The notes beneath the pieces were generated by a model. The model worked only from the letters and a program-made list of their open reading frames with translations. It ran no database searches and had not been told where the DNA came from. Below, in pieces: positions 12,874-13,692 of a stretch of DNA of 13,692 nucleotides; within the stretch, counting starts at the first letter, position 1; every line of letters starts with the position of its first letter. Source of the DNA: CAZLMW01 sp964560875. GTDB lineage: Bacteria > Myxococcota_A > UBA9042. Both the position numbers and the translations under genes were made by a program. The stretch spans positions 1 to 13,692 of the forward strand of contig CAZLMW010000171.1 of assembly GCA_964560875.1 (NCBI GenBank). The letters are read 5' to 3'.

Positions 12874-13692
12874 ATGCGACGAAGACACATCCCGACAACA
12901 CTTGCGCTCGTGATCTTGACGGCGTGGCCTGCGGCGAGCGATGGCAAGCCGCGCCACAGCAAGAGGCAGTCGACCGCGCGGGCACCACCCAGTGCCAAGG
13001 TGAGCGCGCGCCCGGTCGTCCGCGCAGCGACGCCGCACGCCCTGCTGCGCGGCCCGGTCACCCCTCTCGCAGGCCTCGTCGCCGAAGCTATCGGCCGTCA
13101 CCCCAACCTCCAGCACAGGCGCCAGCTGCGGGCGGCGTCCGCCGAGGTGGCGTCGCGAGTCGGCAGCCTGCCCGATCCAATCCTGGCCGCGTCACCGTCG
13201 AACTTCCGCACCGACGTGCCGAGCCTCTCGAGCAGCCCAATGACGGGCGTAGTGGTCGGCCTCTCGCAGAAGATCCCGCTGCCGGGCAAGCTCCGACGGC
13301 GCGCCGCCGTCGCGCGCGCTGCCGAGCAAGTCGCCCTGCAAGAGGTGCTTGTGCGCCGCGCCGCGATCGCGCTGCAGGTGCGCGAGCGCTACTGGTCGCT
13401 GCACCTCGCCGAGCGCACCCTGGCGATCATCGACCTTCACGTCCGGATCGTCGACCAGCTCGTCGGGGTGGTGACGGCGCGTTTCGGGACCGGCAACAGC
13501 AATCAGCAAGATGTTCTGCAGGCGCAGGTCGCGCACAGCCGCGCCCGAGCCTGGCTCACGGAGGCGGAGCAAGGGGTGATCACAGCTCGCCGGCAGCTCA
13601 ACAGCGCCGCGGGTCGGGCGCCGGCCGCCTCTCTGGGCCTCACCGCGGCGCCGCCCGCGCCGACAGCGGTCGTCACCGGAAGCGCGAAAACG
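12874..13692 (+). CDS. Outer membrane efflux protein, TolC/CusC-like (cut by right edge)
   Basis: An open frame from the ATG at 12874 runs 273 codons to the window edge without a stop, so only the N-terminal part (roughly 60 percent of a usual 420-480 residue family member) is present. It starts with a basic segment and a hydrophobic signal (IPTTLALVILTAWPAASDG), then a Pro/Arg-rich linker. The family signature follows: LVAEAIGRHPNL, GLSQKIPLPGKLRRRAAVARA, RERYWSLHLAERT and ARFGTGNSNQQDVLQAQV, the helical hairpin repeats of outer-membrane efflux factors. The pattern is closest to the CzcC/CusC group that serves RND heavy-metal pumps, so pump genes may lie beyond the edge. The ribosome site is weak. 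A 79-base gap separates it from the cytochrome gene, so co-transcription is possible but unproven. Confidence 0.88.
   Translation, partial: MRRRHIPTTLALVILTAWPAASDGKPRHSKRQSTARAPPSAKVSARPVVRAATPHALLRGPVTPLAGLVAEAIGRHPNLQHRRQLRAASAEVASRVGSLPDPILAASPSNFRTDVPSLSSSPMTGVVVGLSQKIPLPGKLRRRAAVARAAEQVALQEVLVRRAAIALQVRERYWSLHLAERTLAIIDLHVRIVDQLVGVVTARFGTGNSNQQDVLQAQVAHSRARAWLTEAEQGVITARRQLNSAAGRAPAASLGLTAAPPAPTAVVTGSAKT

Noticed and set aside
1..13692. CRISPR arrays, tRNA or rRNA genes, insertion sequences, prophage or attachment sites
   Set aside because: I looked for regularly spaced repeats, tRNA-like folds, transposase motifs and terminal inverted repeats and saw none. The only repeats are the coding repeats in the NrfD and hexaheme genes.

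Overview
This is a high-GC bacterial window. Its signature is a dense set of exported c-type cytochromes, many lipoproteins, a Tat-exported molybdopterin-family protein and outer-membrane proteins, so the host is a diderm (Gram-negative) bacterium. The small cytochromes at the right end look like those I associate with Myxococcota and related former Deltaproteobacteria. That placement is an impression from gene style, not a search result. All complete genes are on the plus strand. The only minus-strand gene is a fragment cut by the left edge. No stretch longer than about 210 bases lacks a gene.

Layout. (1) Bases 1-112 hold the start of an unknown minus-strand gene, followed by a divergent intergenic region with a candidate sigma-70 promoter. 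(2) Bases 254-2193 hold a two-gene ABC-2 exporter (ATPase then permease, ATGA overlap) that ends in a candidate intrinsic terminator. (3) Bases 2400-8223 hold five tightly packed genes: a monoheme cytochrome c lipoprotein, a membrane-anchored pentaheme cytochrome, a Tat-exported molybdopterin oxidoreductase-like protein, a four-cluster ferredoxin-like subunit and a ten-helix NrfD-type quinone subunit. This set closely parallels Alternative Complex III (Act) and the Qrc menaquinone reductase. (4) Bases 8220-12794 continue in the same direction with an outer-membrane beta-barrel protein, a hexaheme lipoprotein built from three diheme units, and two small monoheme cytochromes. The barrel gene overlaps the NrfD gene by ATGA. 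(5) From 12874 to the right edge lies the N-terminal part of a TolC/CusC-type outer membrane efflux protein, which runs off the window.

Working model (inference). The NrfD, ferredoxin and MopB-like subunits exchange electrons with the quinone pool. The pentaheme and monoheme cytochromes carry electrons into the periplasm. The porin-like barrel and the hexaheme lipoprotein provide an outer-membrane end. In total the cluster encodes 14 c-type heme motifs and Cys ligands for five [4Fe-4S] clusters. The gene order and start/stop overlaps argue that an Act/Qrc-like quinone oxidoreductase and an outer-membrane porin/cytochrome pair are made as one unit. That would suit an electron path across the whole envelope, in either direction. 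This combined module is the most interesting content of the window.
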